In this document: positions 6,666-14,792 of the stretch, piece by piece | How the letters are laid out: every line of letters begins with the position of its first letter | Numbering within the stretch: the first letter of the stretch is position 1 | Assembly (NCBI GenBank): GCA_964577295.1 | Contig: CAZNYN010000017.1 | Location: 1-37,553 of the forward strand | Direction of reading: 5' to 3' | From: CAZNYN01 sp964577295 | GTDB lineage: Bacteria > Synergistota > Synergistia > Synergistales > Synergistaceae | Length of the DNA stretch: 37,553 nucleotides | Position numbers and translations under genes: made by a program | The notes under the pieces: generated by a model | Told to the model about the DNA's origin: nothing | The model's input: only the letters and a program-made list of their open reading frames with translations | Database searches by the model: none

Positions 6666-9092
6666 ATGAAACTTTCACTTAATTGGATAAAAAAATATGT
6701 CGACCTTCCCGAAGGTCTAACGATGGAAAAGCTCTCTTACGACCTTACAATGTGTACCGTGGAAGTCGAGGATGCGGTTAATCTTGCCGATTCTCTCATG
6801 GGGCTCGTCGTGGGACGCATTCTTACAGTCGAACCACACCCGGATGCCGACAAGCTCAGAATATGCACCGTGGACACGGGAGATATCGCCCCCAGCACAA
6901 TCGTATGCGGAGGCATAAATCTTGAGCCCGCTCAGCTTGTTGTCGTGGCGAAGCCCGGTGCGTGGGTTCGCTGGCACGGAGAGGGCGACCCCGTTGAGAT
7001 AAAGCCCGCAAAACTGCGCGGAGTTATGAGCTACGGCATGATATGCGCCTCCGGAGAAATCGGCCTTGACGAGCTCTTCCCCGCAGTCCATGCAGAGATA
7101 ATGGATTTGACAAAATTCGAAGCGAAGCCGGGAACATCAGTAGCCGAAGCTCTCGGCCTCGATGACGTTATTCTCGAGATAGACAACAAATCCATGACAA
7201 ACCGCCCAGACCTTTGGGGGCATTACGGAATGGCGAGAGAGCTTGCCGCAATATACGGCGTCTCCTTGAAGCCCATTGAAGCGGCATCCCTTGCTCCCTG
7301 CGGAGATCTGCCCGTATCGGTTGAGGATTCGTCGCGCTGCGCAAGATATGCCGGCGTTGTCATAAATAACGTAAAGAATATTCCGTCACCCTTTGAGATG
7401 AAGAGCCTCCTTTGGAGAGTCGGAGTTCGCCCAATCAATCTGCCCGTAGACATCACAAACTATGTAATGCTTGCCACGGGACAGCCCACACACGGTTTTG
7501 ACAGAAGCCACATAAACGGAGGCATACATGTCAGAACGGCGCTAGATGGAGAAAAACTCGAACTGCTGGACGGCGAAGTCCTTGACCTCACTTCCGAGGA
7601 TCTAGTCATTGCCGACGACAAAAACCCCGTAGCTCTTGCGGGCGTAATGGGCGGAAAGCTTGACTCTATTCTCCCCGATACGACGGAAATAATACTTGAA
7701 GTAGCTAACTTTGCTCCTCTCGGAATCAGACGCACGGCTCAGAGGTTTGACATAAGGACGGAAGCTTCGTCACGCTATGAAAAGGGCATAGACCCGCAGC
7801 GCGTGGATGAGGCTCTCTCTGTTGCCCTTGCCGTGTTTAAGTTATACTTCCCCGATTCCGAAGTTACCGCATATACGGATAATTATCCCATGCCGCTTGA
7901 GACCTCGAAAGTCGAAGTCTCCCTCTCCTTCCTCCGCAAGCGTCTCGGAAGAGAGCTTACGGACGAAAAAGTCAGAGAGACACTGGGACTTCTCGGCTTC
8001 AACGTCAATATAGACGGAGACAAAATCCTTGCGGAAGCCCCGTCATGGCGTTCAACTGGCGACATATCTCTTCCCGATGATATACTGGAAGAGGTCGCAA
8101 GACTTATGGGATATGAGAACTTCGAGTTCACGCCCCCCACTGTCGTGCTTGAAAAGGCCATAAACCAGAGAAGCGTCGATATGGAGCGCGCGGTGAGGGA
8201 GTATCTCGCATTCCGCTGCGGAATGCAGGAAATCTTCACCTACCCTTGGGTGGAGGATGAATATATAGCGGCCGCAGGCTGTGACACTTCGGAGATGCTG
8301 AGCCTCAGTACTCCGCCCGCGCCCGACGAGAGCCACCTGCGCTCTTCACTTGTTCCCGGACTCTTAAAGGCTCTCTTTACCAATCTGCGTTACTATGACG
8401 AATTCCGTCTCTTTGAAATGACGCAGGTATTCTTTGACAAAAACTATCACTCCATCAGCGGTACGGCAGAGTTCCTGCCTGAAATGGCTCGTCACTTGGG
8501 CGCGGCATTTGCTGGCTCCGACGCAAGACATCTTTTCCGCGAGGCAAAGGGTGTTGTAGAGTACATGCACAGAGGAATCCAGTCTGAGCCGCTCTCCTTC
8601 GCACAGGTCAAAAAGCCTGTCTGGGCAGAGGAAAAGCTCTGGCTCAACATACTTATGGGTGAAGAAGTAATAGGAGAGATAGGGCTTGTCTCCATGAAAA
8701 CGGCTCGTGACGCGGGAATCAAGCGCGGCGTGGCCGTGATATTCGAACTTGATGCAGAAAAGCTGGTTCCTCTTGCGTCAAGGCAGAATACATTTACCCA
8801 CCTTCCCGCATATCCCCTTGTCGATTTCGACCTTTCCATAGTATTTGACGAAAATGTTACATGGGCCGAAATTGAAGCGATAGCTTTGAAGGTAGAGCTT
8901 GTCAAAAAAGTTCAGTTCCTTGACGAGTACAGAGGCGCTCAGGTAGGAGCGGGCAAAAAATCCGTTTCTTTCAGAACATGGATAGGTTCCGACACGGGAA
9001 CTCTCACATCTGATAAGATAGAGACGGCTACAAAGCAAATGGTTAAGAAAATAGGCAAGAAGTTTGGCGGAGATGTAAGAGGCGCCAACTGA
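6666..9092 (+). CDS. pheT: Phenylalanyl-tRNA synthetase, beta subunit
   Basis: Large subunit of PheRS (808 aa, full length); it binds tRNA and edits misacylated Tyr-tRNA-Phe. Domain order is standard. An EMAP/OB-type tRNA-binding domain lies at about 40-150 (VVGRILTVEPHPDADKLRIC). The B3/B4 editing region spans about 210-365 (NNVKNIPSPFEMKSLLWRVG, then GFDRSHING). B5 lies at about 405-475, followed by a class II-like core. The C-terminal FDX-ACB anticodon-binding domain begins near 710 (FTHLPAYPLVDFDLSIVFDE). ATG is preceded by GGAGATAGATACGG. Confidence 0.97.
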   Translation: MKLSLNWIKKYVDLPEGLTMEKLSYDLTMCTVEVEDAVNLADSLMGLVVGRILTVEPHPDADKLRICTVDTGDIAPSTIVCGGINLEPAQLVVVAKPGAWVRWHGEGDPVEIKPAKLRGVMSYGMICASGEIGLDELFPAVHAEIMDLTKFEAKPGTSVAEALGLDDVILEIDNKSMTNRPDLWGHYGMARELAAIYGVSLKPIEAASLAPCGDLPVSVEDSSRCARYAGVVINNVKNIPSPFEMKSLLWRVGVRPINLPVDITNYVMLATGQPTHGFDRSHINGGIHVRTALDGEKLELLDGEVLDLTSEDLVIADDKNPVALAGVMGGKLDSILPDTTEIILEVANFAPLGIRRTAQRFDIRTEASSRYEKGIDPQRVDEALSVALAVFKLYFPDSEVTAYTDNYPMPLETSKVEVSLSFLRKRLGRELTDEKVRETLGLLGFNVNIDGDKILAEAPSWRSTGDISLPDDILEEVARLMGYENFEFTPPTVVLEKAINQRSVDMERAVREYLAFRCGMQEIFTYPWVEDEYIAAAGCDTSEMLSLSTPPAPDESHLRSSLVPGLLKALFTNLRYYDEFRLFEMTQVFFDKNYHSISGTAEFLPEMARHLGAAFAGSDARHLFREAKGVVEYMHRGIQSEPLSFAQVKKPVWAEEKLWLNILMGEEVIGEIGLVSMKTARDAGIKRGVAVIFELDAEKLVPLASRQNTFTHLPAYPLVDFDLSIVFDENVTWAEIEAIALKVELVKKVQFLDEYRGAQVGAGKKSVSFRTWIGSDTGTLTSDKIETATKQMVKKIGKKFGGDVRGAN

Positions 9093-9114
9093 TAACAGAC
9101 ACGGAGGTGTTATT

Positions 9115-9402
9115 ATGAACCAGCAGTTTGAACAGTTTGACTCGGCACTTGATAAGCTTGAAGCTCTTATCTCCTCGCTTGCGGAGGAAAAAGAGAGATT
9201 AAAGAGAGATATAGCCGAACTGAAAGGCATAATTGACGACAGAGATCTCGAGATATTGCAGCTCCAGGAAGATGCACAGAAAAAATCTCTCGAGACGGAC
9301 AACGAGAAAAAAGAGATAGAGAACAGACTGAGAGGACTTCTCGGCCGTCTCTACTCGATAGCACCGGAAGAAAAGAAAGAGGAGAGCCAATCTATCGGAT
9401 AG
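9115..9402 (+). CDS. Small coiled-coil protein of unknown function (ZapB-like look)
   Basis: A 95-aa, highly charged protein that is almost all predicted coiled coil, with leucines at heptad spacing (FDSALDKLEALISSLAEEKE onward to LRGLLGRLYSI) and no signal peptide or membrane helix. Start ATG lies behind ACGGAGGTG. It stands between pheT and a ZapA-like gene, 23 bases before the latter, so the two are probably co-transcribed. Its size and character resemble ZapB or other cell-division coiled coils, but coiled coils carry little family information. The function is not recognised; a role at the division ring with the neighbour is inference. Confidence 0.7.
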   Translation: MNQQFEQFDSALDKLEALISSLAEEKERLKRDIAELKGIIDDRDLEILQLQEDAQKKSLETDNEKKEIENRLRGLLGRLYSIAPEEKKEESQSIG

Positions 9403-9425
9403 ATTGCCGACAGGGGGCGCATTAG

Positions 9426-9701
9426 ATGGACGGACTGTCTGAAATAAGAAATCTGGGAGACGGAAAATACTCGTTCTTTGTCGGAAGGCAGAGATATACA
9501 CTTACGACACGCCTTGACGAGGAGCGTTTTTTCTCCGTTGTCAGAAACGTGCAGAGTACCGTAGAGCAGTATCCCGCATCGCTGTGCCAGGATGAGCGTC
9601 TATTTCTTGCTCTGATGTCCCTCTCTTTTAACTTTGAAGAGCTGCACAGAAAAACAGAAACTTTGCTGGCTAAATTTCCCGAAAACGAGGATTTACAGTG
9701 A
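9426..9701 (+). CDS. zapA: Cell division protein, ZapA-like
   Basis: A 91-aa protein with the ZapA plan. A short beta-rich head comes first (YSFFVGRQRYTLTTRLDEERF), then a helix with a conserved-looking DERLFLALMSLSFNFEELHRK segment that matches the family's DxRxxxLAALNxA pattern in character. ZapA cross-links FtsZ filaments at midcell. Context backs the call: in Bacillus the order pheS-pheT-rnhC-zapA-cvpA-polX-mutS2 is known, and here ZapA-like-cvpA-mutS2 follows pheT directly. The stop overlaps the start of cvpA by 4 bases. Confidence 0.75.
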   Translation: MDGLSEIRNLGDGKYSFFVGRQRYTLTTRLDEERFFSVVRNVQSTVEQYPASLCQDERLFLALMSLSFNFEELHRKTETLLAKFPENEDLQ

Positions 9702-10282
9702 ATTTTTCCGCTTGGCACGCTCTTGACCTGTTTTTTCTCATCCTCGGATGCTACTTTGTCATCCGGGGATGTTTTCGCGGTTTTGTCGCGGAAGTGCTTA
9801 CTCTTACGGGCTTCCTGTGCAGTATGTACTTCTCCTTCAAATTATCCGCACCGGTTGGGGCTTTTCTTGTATCACTTTTCGATATAGCTCCCTATGCGGC
9901 AAAAATACTCGCAGTGATAATTGTGTGGCTTGCGATTACACTTCTGACAGCCATAGTGCGCAGCGCCTTAAAAGGCGTTATATCCGCCGTGCACCTTGGT
10001 TCCGTCGATAAAATGCTCGGGATTTTTTCGGGGCTGCTCAAGACAATAATACTCATATATGTTGTATTGATAGGGGGAATCCTCTTAGCACCAGCAGTCA
10101 ATCCGACATGGATGACGGAGAGCGATGCTCTGCGTTATGCGGGACGGAATTGGCCCGCAGCGCGTCAGGTACTTATTGACTTTAACGTACTGCCCGAAGC
10201 ATCAGATTTGCCGACAGGCACATTGGAGCAGATACTTCGCCCTTACAGAACGGGCGAAAACGGCCCGAAATCTCAGATATAA
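9698..10282 (+). CDS. cvpA: CvpA family membrane protein
   Basis: An inner-membrane protein of 194 aa with four predicted helices (about residues 9-25, 28-47, 66-90 and 100-125), glycine-rich early helices (LILGCYFVIRGCFRGF) and a soluble tail. This is the CvpA/colicin V production family (YshB in Bacillus); its molecular role is not established. The start is GTG at 9698, overlapping the preceding stop (GTGA). Its place between a ZapA-like gene and mutS2 matches Firmicutes synteny, apart from a missing polX. Confidence 0.88.
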   Translation: MNFSAWHALDLFFLILGCYFVIRGCFRGFVAEVLTLTGFLCSMYFSFKLSAPVGAFLVSLFDIAPYAAKILAVIIVWLAITLLTAIVRSALKGVISAVHLGSVDKMLGIFSGLLKTIILIYVVLIGGILLAPAVNPTWMTESDALRYAGRNWPAARQVLIDFNVLPEASDLPTGTLEQILRPYRTGENGPKSQI

Positions 10283-10318
10283 TCTGACTGTGCGGGATAA
10301 AATATAGGAGTAAAAATA

Positions 10319-12676
10319 ATGTTTGTAGAACAAGAGGCTTATCAGAGCCTCGAGATAGCCAAAACTATATCTCTCATATCAAAACTCTGCCGAAGCGAGC
10401 TTGGTGTTATAACCGCGTCCGAGACAGTTCCAGCCTCAGACCTTGCCGAGCTTAAAAGGAGGCAGGAGCTCTACGCCTCCGTCGAAGCATACAGAGAGAA
10501 GAAGGGCGAGCTTCCGTGGCAGAACGGAATTGCTCCGATTTCTCCCTTTCTTGCCGAGGCGGACGAAACTGGCATAATGACGGGAGAAGAGCTTCTGAAA
10601 GTAAGAATTCTCCTCTCTCTTGCAATGAAAATAAAAGAACGGCTCACATCCGAGCGGGAGACATACCCCGCATTCTCGCTCATAATAAAAGAAATAAGAG
10701 ACTTTACGGAAGAGATATCCGCACTTGAAGTCATTGACGATGACGGACGTGTCTATGACTATGCCTCGGACAAATTAAGAGAGCTGCGCGCCGAAATACG
10801 CACCATAAGAGAGACCATAAGGCGCAAAGCTCACGCAATTCTCAACAGCCCCGGCATCGCTTCGATGCTGCAGGAAAGAGTGCTCACCATCCGCAGCGGC
10901 CGCCATGCGTTCCTCGTAAGGCAGGATGCCATAGGATCTTTCCCCGGTATAGCCGTGGATCGCTCCGGATCCGGAAACTCCGTATATATGGAGCCCCACT
11001 CTCTCATAATACTTAACAACAACTTCACCTCATGCAGAAGCGCAGAGCTTCACGAAGAGCAGAGAATATTAAGAGAGCTTACAGCCAAAGTTCTGAAAAG
11101 GAGCAAAGGGATTCTCGACACGGAGAGCGTCATAGGCACTCTCGACCTCTTTTACGCTCTGTCGGAAAAGAGCAGAACAGCAAGATGGAAGCTCCCCAAA
11201 ATTTCGCCCAAAAAGATGTTTTCATTCAAAAACGCAAAACATCCGCTGCTTTTTGACAGAGCCGTCCCCATAGACATAAGCTGCGGAGAAAAATTCAGAA
11301 TCCTTGTGGTTACAGGGCCGAACACTGGAGGCAAAACCGTCGCTCTCAAAACGGCCGGAGTCTGCACCATACTTGCCTGGATGGGCTTTCCCATTCCCGC
11401 GGCGGAAGGTTCCTGCGTCGGAGATATAGGCGAGATATTCGCGGATATCGGAGACGAGCAGAGCATAGAGCAGAGCCTCTCAACCTTCAGCGCCCATGTC
11501 AACCACATAACGGACATCCTCAAAAAAGTCACCGACCGCTCCATAGTGATGCTGGACGAACTCGGCGCGGGCACAGACCCGGAAGAGGGGGCTGCTCTCG
11601 GCATAGCACTGCTTGACTGGCTCAGGGAAAAGGGAGCGTTGGTTCTCGCCACAACGCACCATAATCCGATAAAAAGATTCGCACTCATAACGGAAAACAT
11701 AGAGACTGCAAGCGTGGAGTTCAATACAGCCACACTCTCTCCGACATACAGAATACTCATAGGAATACCGGGACGCAGCAACGCTCTTCTCATCGCTGGA
11801 AAGCTCGGTATGCCGCGTGAAATAATAGAAAGAGCGCAGGAAGCCATAAGCGGCAGTGAGATATCTATGGAAAATCTGATAGGCGAACTGCACGAGAAGC
11901 GCGGAGCTCTCGAAAAAGAGAGCCGCGAGGTCGAAAGTGCAAAGGCGAAGCTCGACTCTCTGAAAAAAGATTACGAAGATAAGATAAAGGCACTGGAAGA
12001 AAAGCGCGACTCACTTATAGCCAATGCGGACAAAAAGGCAATGAGCATAGTCAGAAATGCCGAAGATTCCGCGCGCGCTCTCATAAAAAACATGGAAGCA
12101 GCGGAAGCGGAATCATCCGCGCGCAGAGAGCTGGAGAAAAAAAGAAGCCACTTCCAAAAGATAGAAGACTCCGCTGTTCGGCGCGAGGAGAAAAAGATAG
12201 CTCTCCAATCCGTAGCCGCCACGGACGGAAAATTAAAACCCGGCGACACAGTTCGCATAATAGGGACAAAGGGCACTGCCGTGGTTACAGAGGTCAAGGG
12301 AAAGAAAGTGCGCGTGCAGGCGGGCATCGCCGAAGTGGAAGTGCCGATGTCCAAGCTGACTGTTGTCACCCAGAAAGAGCTGCCTCGGCAAGCGCCTACG
12401 GTGCAGATAAAAGTGTCTCGCCCCGTCGGAGTGCCTGCATCAATAATGGTGCGCGGCATGACTATCGACGAGGCTCTGCCTATGGTGGAACAGTATCTCG
12501 ACCAGGCTTACAGAGCGGGATACGACTCTGTCACAGTCATACACGGAAGAGGACAGGGCATATTACGCAAAGAAGTTCAGGAACTTTGCAAGAGGACTCC
12601 CTACATAGCGGAGCACAATCTGGGAGGCCCGGGCGAGGGAGGTTACGGCGTAACAATAGTAAGATTCAGGAAATAA
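10319..12676 (+). CDS. mutS2: MutS2 ATPase with Smr endonuclease domain
   Basis: A 785-aa MutS2. It lacks the mismatch-recognition domain of MutS and begins with the clamp/lever region. The ABC-type ATPase follows: Walker A GPNTGGKT at ~332 and Walker B SIVMLDELGAGTDPEEGAAL at ~405. A long coiled coil lies at about 505-640 and a small KOW-like beta domain (GDTVRIIGTKGTAVVTEVKG) after it. A C-terminal Smr nuclease domain has VRGMTIDEA and IHGRGQGILR. MutS2 limits homologous recombination in Helicobacter and Thermus and splits collided ribosomes in Bacillus. ATG lies behind TAGGAG. It is the last gene of the long operon. Confidence 0.96.
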   Translation: MFVEQEAYQSLEIAKTISLISKLCRSELGVITASETVPASDLAELKRRQELYASVEAYREKKGELPWQNGIAPISPFLAEADETGIMTGEELLKVRILLSLAMKIKERLTSERETYPAFSLIIKEIRDFTEEISALEVIDDDGRVYDYASDKLRELRAEIRTIRETIRRKAHAILNSPGIASMLQERVLTIRSGRHAFLVRQDAIGSFPGIAVDRSGSGNSVYMEPHSLIILNNNFTSCRSAELHEEQRILRELTAKVLKRSKGILDTESVIGTLDLFYALSEKSRTARWKLPKISPKKMFSFKNAKHPLLFDRAVPIDISCGEKFRILVVTGPNTGGKTVALKTAGVCTILAWMGFPIPAAEGSCVGDIGEIFADIGDEQSIEQSLSTFSAHVNHITDILKKVTDRSIVMLDELGAGTDPEEGAALGIALLDWLREKGALVLATTHHNPIKRFALITENIETASVEFNTATLSPTYRILIGIPGRSNALLIAGKLGMPREIIERAQEAISGSEISMENLIGELHEKRGALEKESREVESAKAKLDSLKKDYEDKIKALEEKRDSLIANADKKAMSIVRNAEDSARALIKNMEAAEAESSARRELEKKRSHFQKIEDSAVRREEKKIALQSVAATDGKLKPGDTVRIIGTKGTAVVTEVKGKKVRVQAGIAEVEVPMSKLTVVTQKELPRQAPTVQIKVSRPVGVPASIMVRGMTIDEALPMVEQYLDQAYRAGYDSVTVIHGRGQGILRKEVQELCKRTPYIAEHNLGGPGEGGYGVTIVRFRK

Positions 12677-12745
12677 CCCGCAGCAGCGCACAGTTTTTTT
12701 GTTTTAAGCAAACAGTACATTACACATTATAAAAACAGATATTAT

Positions 12746-12754
12746 TGTTATAAT
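12746..12754 (+). promoter_or_regulatory. Extended -10 promoter for pgsA
   Basis: TGT immediately before TATAAT (12749-12754) makes an extended -10 element. No good -35 box lies 16-18 bases upstream; only ATTATA or CATTAT is near. The stretch 12677-12799 is A+T rich, in contrast to the genes on both sides, and contains no ORF and no convincing terminator for mutS2. Confidence 0.5.
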
Positions 12755-12805
12755 ATGACTATGTTTTAAACAGACTACTTCCCATTGAGCTGAGGAGACG
12801 TGAGT

Positions 12806-13348
12806 ATGAGCGCGCTAAATTTGCCAAACATGCTTAGCATATCAAGAGTATTTCTGGTTCCTATAGTGATGGTGTTCCTTACACGAAGGGGACAGTTTGG
12901 TTTCATAGAAGGCGTAAACATAGGGGATATGCTTGCAGGTTTTGTGTTCATCATAGCATCTCTTACCGATGCCGCGGACGGCTACATTGCGCGCAAAAGG
13001 GGCATAGTGACGAACCTCGGGAAATTTATAGACCCTCTCGCCGATAAAATCATGGTAGTTGCCGTGCTTGTGGCGCTGGTCGATATCCAGAGAGTTCCCG
13101 CATGGATGGTCGTAGTCATAATATCCAGAGAGTTTATAGTGACGGGGCTCCGCATGATAGCGGCTTCCGAAGGCATAGTAATCGCCGCTTCAAAGGGCGG
13201 CAAACTCAAGACAGTCAGCCAGATAATAGGAATCACACTGCTCATTTTCAACATTACGGGCGGCATGGAAGTTATGTGGGTAGCAATGTTTCTGACAATA
13301 TGGTCAGGCGGAGACTACCTCATAAAGTGTATCGACCTGCTTGATTAA
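12806..13348 (+). CDS. pgsA: CDP-diacylglycerol-glycerol-3-phosphate 3-phosphatidyltransferase
   Basis: An integral membrane enzyme (180 aa) making phosphatidylglycerol phosphate, the first step to phosphatidylglycerol. The CDP-alcohol phosphotransferase signature is complete: DAADGYIARKRG followed by FIDPLADK (the D-x2-DG-x2-AR-x8-G-x3-D-x3-D pattern). N-terminal NLPNMLSISRVFLVPI and four to five hydrophobic segments fit PgsA. The start is set at ATG 12806, eight bases behind GAGGAG; a GTG at 12800 is only two bases from that site and is rejected. A terminator follows within 5 bases of the stop. Confidence 0.9.
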   Translation: MSALNLPNMLSISRVFLVPIVMVFLTRRGQFGFIEGVNIGDMLAGFVFIIASLTDAADGYIARKRGIVTNLGKFIDPLADKIMVVAVLVALVDIQRVPAWMVVVIISREFIVTGLRMIAASEGIVIAASKGGKLKTVSQIIGITLLIFNITGGMEVMWVAMFLTIWSGGDYLIKCIDLLD

Positions 13349-13352
13349 ACCT

Positions 13353-13372
13353 GCGGCGCAAGCCGCTTTTTT
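13353..13372 (+). terminator. Intrinsic terminator after pgsA
   Basis: A GCGGC/GCCGC stem closes a GCAA tetraloop (GNRA type) and is followed directly by six T (13367-13372). The stem is short but all G+C, and the position is right behind the pgsA stop. Confidence 0.8.
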
Positions 13373-13402
13373 AATATAAAAACTGGATCGGAGGTTTTTA
13401 AT

Positions 13403-14623
13403 GTGAAAGAACAGCTTTTCAAAACAATCGAAGCTCTTGAGCCCGAAATGATCGAGACACTTTCCTCTCTTATCTCTATCCCCGCAATCAACCCCAACGA
13501 CGGAGGAGAGGGGGAGTACCGCAAGGGGCTCTATCTTGCCGACAAGCTGAAGGAGCTGGGATTCGGAGAGCCCGAGGTCTATAACTCACCCGACCCCAAA
13601 GCCGCAGGCGGAGTACGCCCCAACATAATAGTCAGAATGCCTGGCAGAACATCAAAGCGCCTTTGGATAATATCACACACCGATGTCGTGCCCGAAGGCG
13701 AGCGTTCTTTGTGGAATACCGACCCATTCAAAGCCGAGATAAAAGACGGCAGAATCTACGGGAGAGGTTCCAACGACAACTGCCAGGAACTTGTATCATC
13801 CCTCTACGCGGCAGTTGCTCTTAAAAAACACAATATCACACCCGAGTACGAAGTATGCCTCTGCATGGTGGCTGACGAAGAAGTCGGAAGCAAGCACGGC
13901 ATCAGCTATCTGCTCTCTCAGAATCTCTTTAAAGAAGACGACCTCGTCATAGTTCCGGACGGAGGAAACGAAAACGGCGACTTCATCGAAGTAGCCGAAA
14001 AGAGCATATGCTGGATAGAATTTGAAGTCAAAGGCGAGCAGGTTCACGCAAGTACACCGAACCTCGGCAACAATGCCTGCCGCGCCGCCAACGAGCTCTC
14101 GGTGCTTCTCGACAAAGCTCTGCACGAAGCTTTCCCCGAAACGGACAGCCTCTTCTCACCTGCAGGCTCCACATTCGAACCGACACGCCGCAATGCCAAT
14201 GTACCCAATGTCAACACTGTGCCGGGACGTGAAGTATTCTGCTTTGACTGCCGTGTCCTGCCCGTGATACCTCTTGAAGATGTTATGAATGTAATTAACT
14301 CCGTCATAAAAGAGATAAGCGATAAATATAAAGTAAAAATTTCCTACACCTTCCCGCAGAAAGAACAGGCTCCCGCTCCCACGCCTTCCGACGCTCCGAT
14401 AGTCGGCATACTGCGCGATGCCATGAAGGAAGTCCTTCCCGTCACACCGAAGGTCGGAGGAGTCGGAGGCGGAACATGCGCGGCCTTCTTCCGCCGCGGC
14501 GGAGTTCCCGCTGTTGTCTGGTGTCAGGAAGCCGACTGCGCTCACATGCCCAATGAATACGCGGTCATAGAGCACATCATCAACGAAGCAAAAATTTTCG
14601 CTCTTATGATGGCCGGCAAGTAA
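13403..14623 (+). CDS. M20 family metallopeptidase / amidohydrolase
   Basis: A cytoplasmic two-zinc hydrolase of 406 aa of the ArgE/DapE/CPG2 type. The metal and catalytic residues all appear in order: HTDVVP (~91), the bridging aspartate in GRGSNDN (~124), the catalytic/ligand pair EE in MVADEEVG (~158), the ligand Asp of VPDGG (~183) and the terminal His in CAHMPNEY (~380). A dimerisation lid domain sits between. Substrate cannot be read from sequence; a peptide or N-acyl amino acid is likely, which would suit an amino-acid-fermenting lifestyle. The start is GTG at 13403, eight bases behind GGAGG. Flanked by terminators, so it is a single-gene unit, though no clear promoter was found. Confidence 0.88.
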   Translation: MKEQLFKTIEALEPEMIETLSSLISIPAINPNDGGEGEYRKGLYLADKLKELGFGEPEVYNSPDPKAAGGVRPNIIVRMPGRTSKRLWIISHTDVVPEGERSLWNTDPFKAEIKDGRIYGRGSNDNCQELVSSLYAAVALKKHNITPEYEVCLCMVADEEVGSKHGISYLLSQNLFKEDDLVIVPDGGNENGDFIEVAEKSICWIEFEVKGEQVHASTPNLGNNACRAANELSVLLDKALHEAFPETDSLFSPAGSTFEPTRRNANVPNVNTVPGREVFCFDCRVLPVIPLEDVMNVINSVIKEISDKYKVKISYTFPQKEQAPAPTPSDAPIVGILRDAMKEVLPVTPKVGGVGGGTCAAFFRRGGVPAVVWCQEADCAHMPNEYAVIEHIINEAKIFALMMAGK

Positions 14624-14633
14624 AGATAATCGT

Positions 14634-14673
14634 AAAAAAAGCGGACGCGGATTTTTACCGCGTCCGCTTTTTT
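14634..14673 (+). terminator. Strong, bidirectional-looking terminator after the M20 gene
   Basis: A perfect 10-bp stem (14641-14650 with 14658-14667) has a 7-nt loop, six T behind it and seven A before it. It would work in either direction, but no gene converges from the right. Confidence 0.92.
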
Positions 14674-14694
14674 GCTCCTCTACGCTATTTCACT

Positions 14695-14724
14695 TTGACT
14701 ATCGTGTATATTAAAGGATATAAT
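14695..14724 (+). promoter_or_regulatory. Promoter for secA
   Basis: TTGACT (14695-14700) and TATAAT (14719-14724) are 18 bases apart, about 70 bases ahead of the secA start and just past the preceding terminator. A short ACACA/TGTGT hairpin with a few T (14749-14766) lies in the leader; its meaning is unclear. Confidence 0.72.
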
Positions 14725-14792
14725 TATTCGATATGAAAAAGTGCTTTGACACAGAATTGTGTTTTTGTACCATTTGAAAGGTGGAGAACTCT

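Noticed and set aside
14746..14751. A perfect TTGACA 42 bases before the secA start
   Set aside because: No -10 box lies 16-19 bases downstream; the promoter at 14695-14724 is far better.
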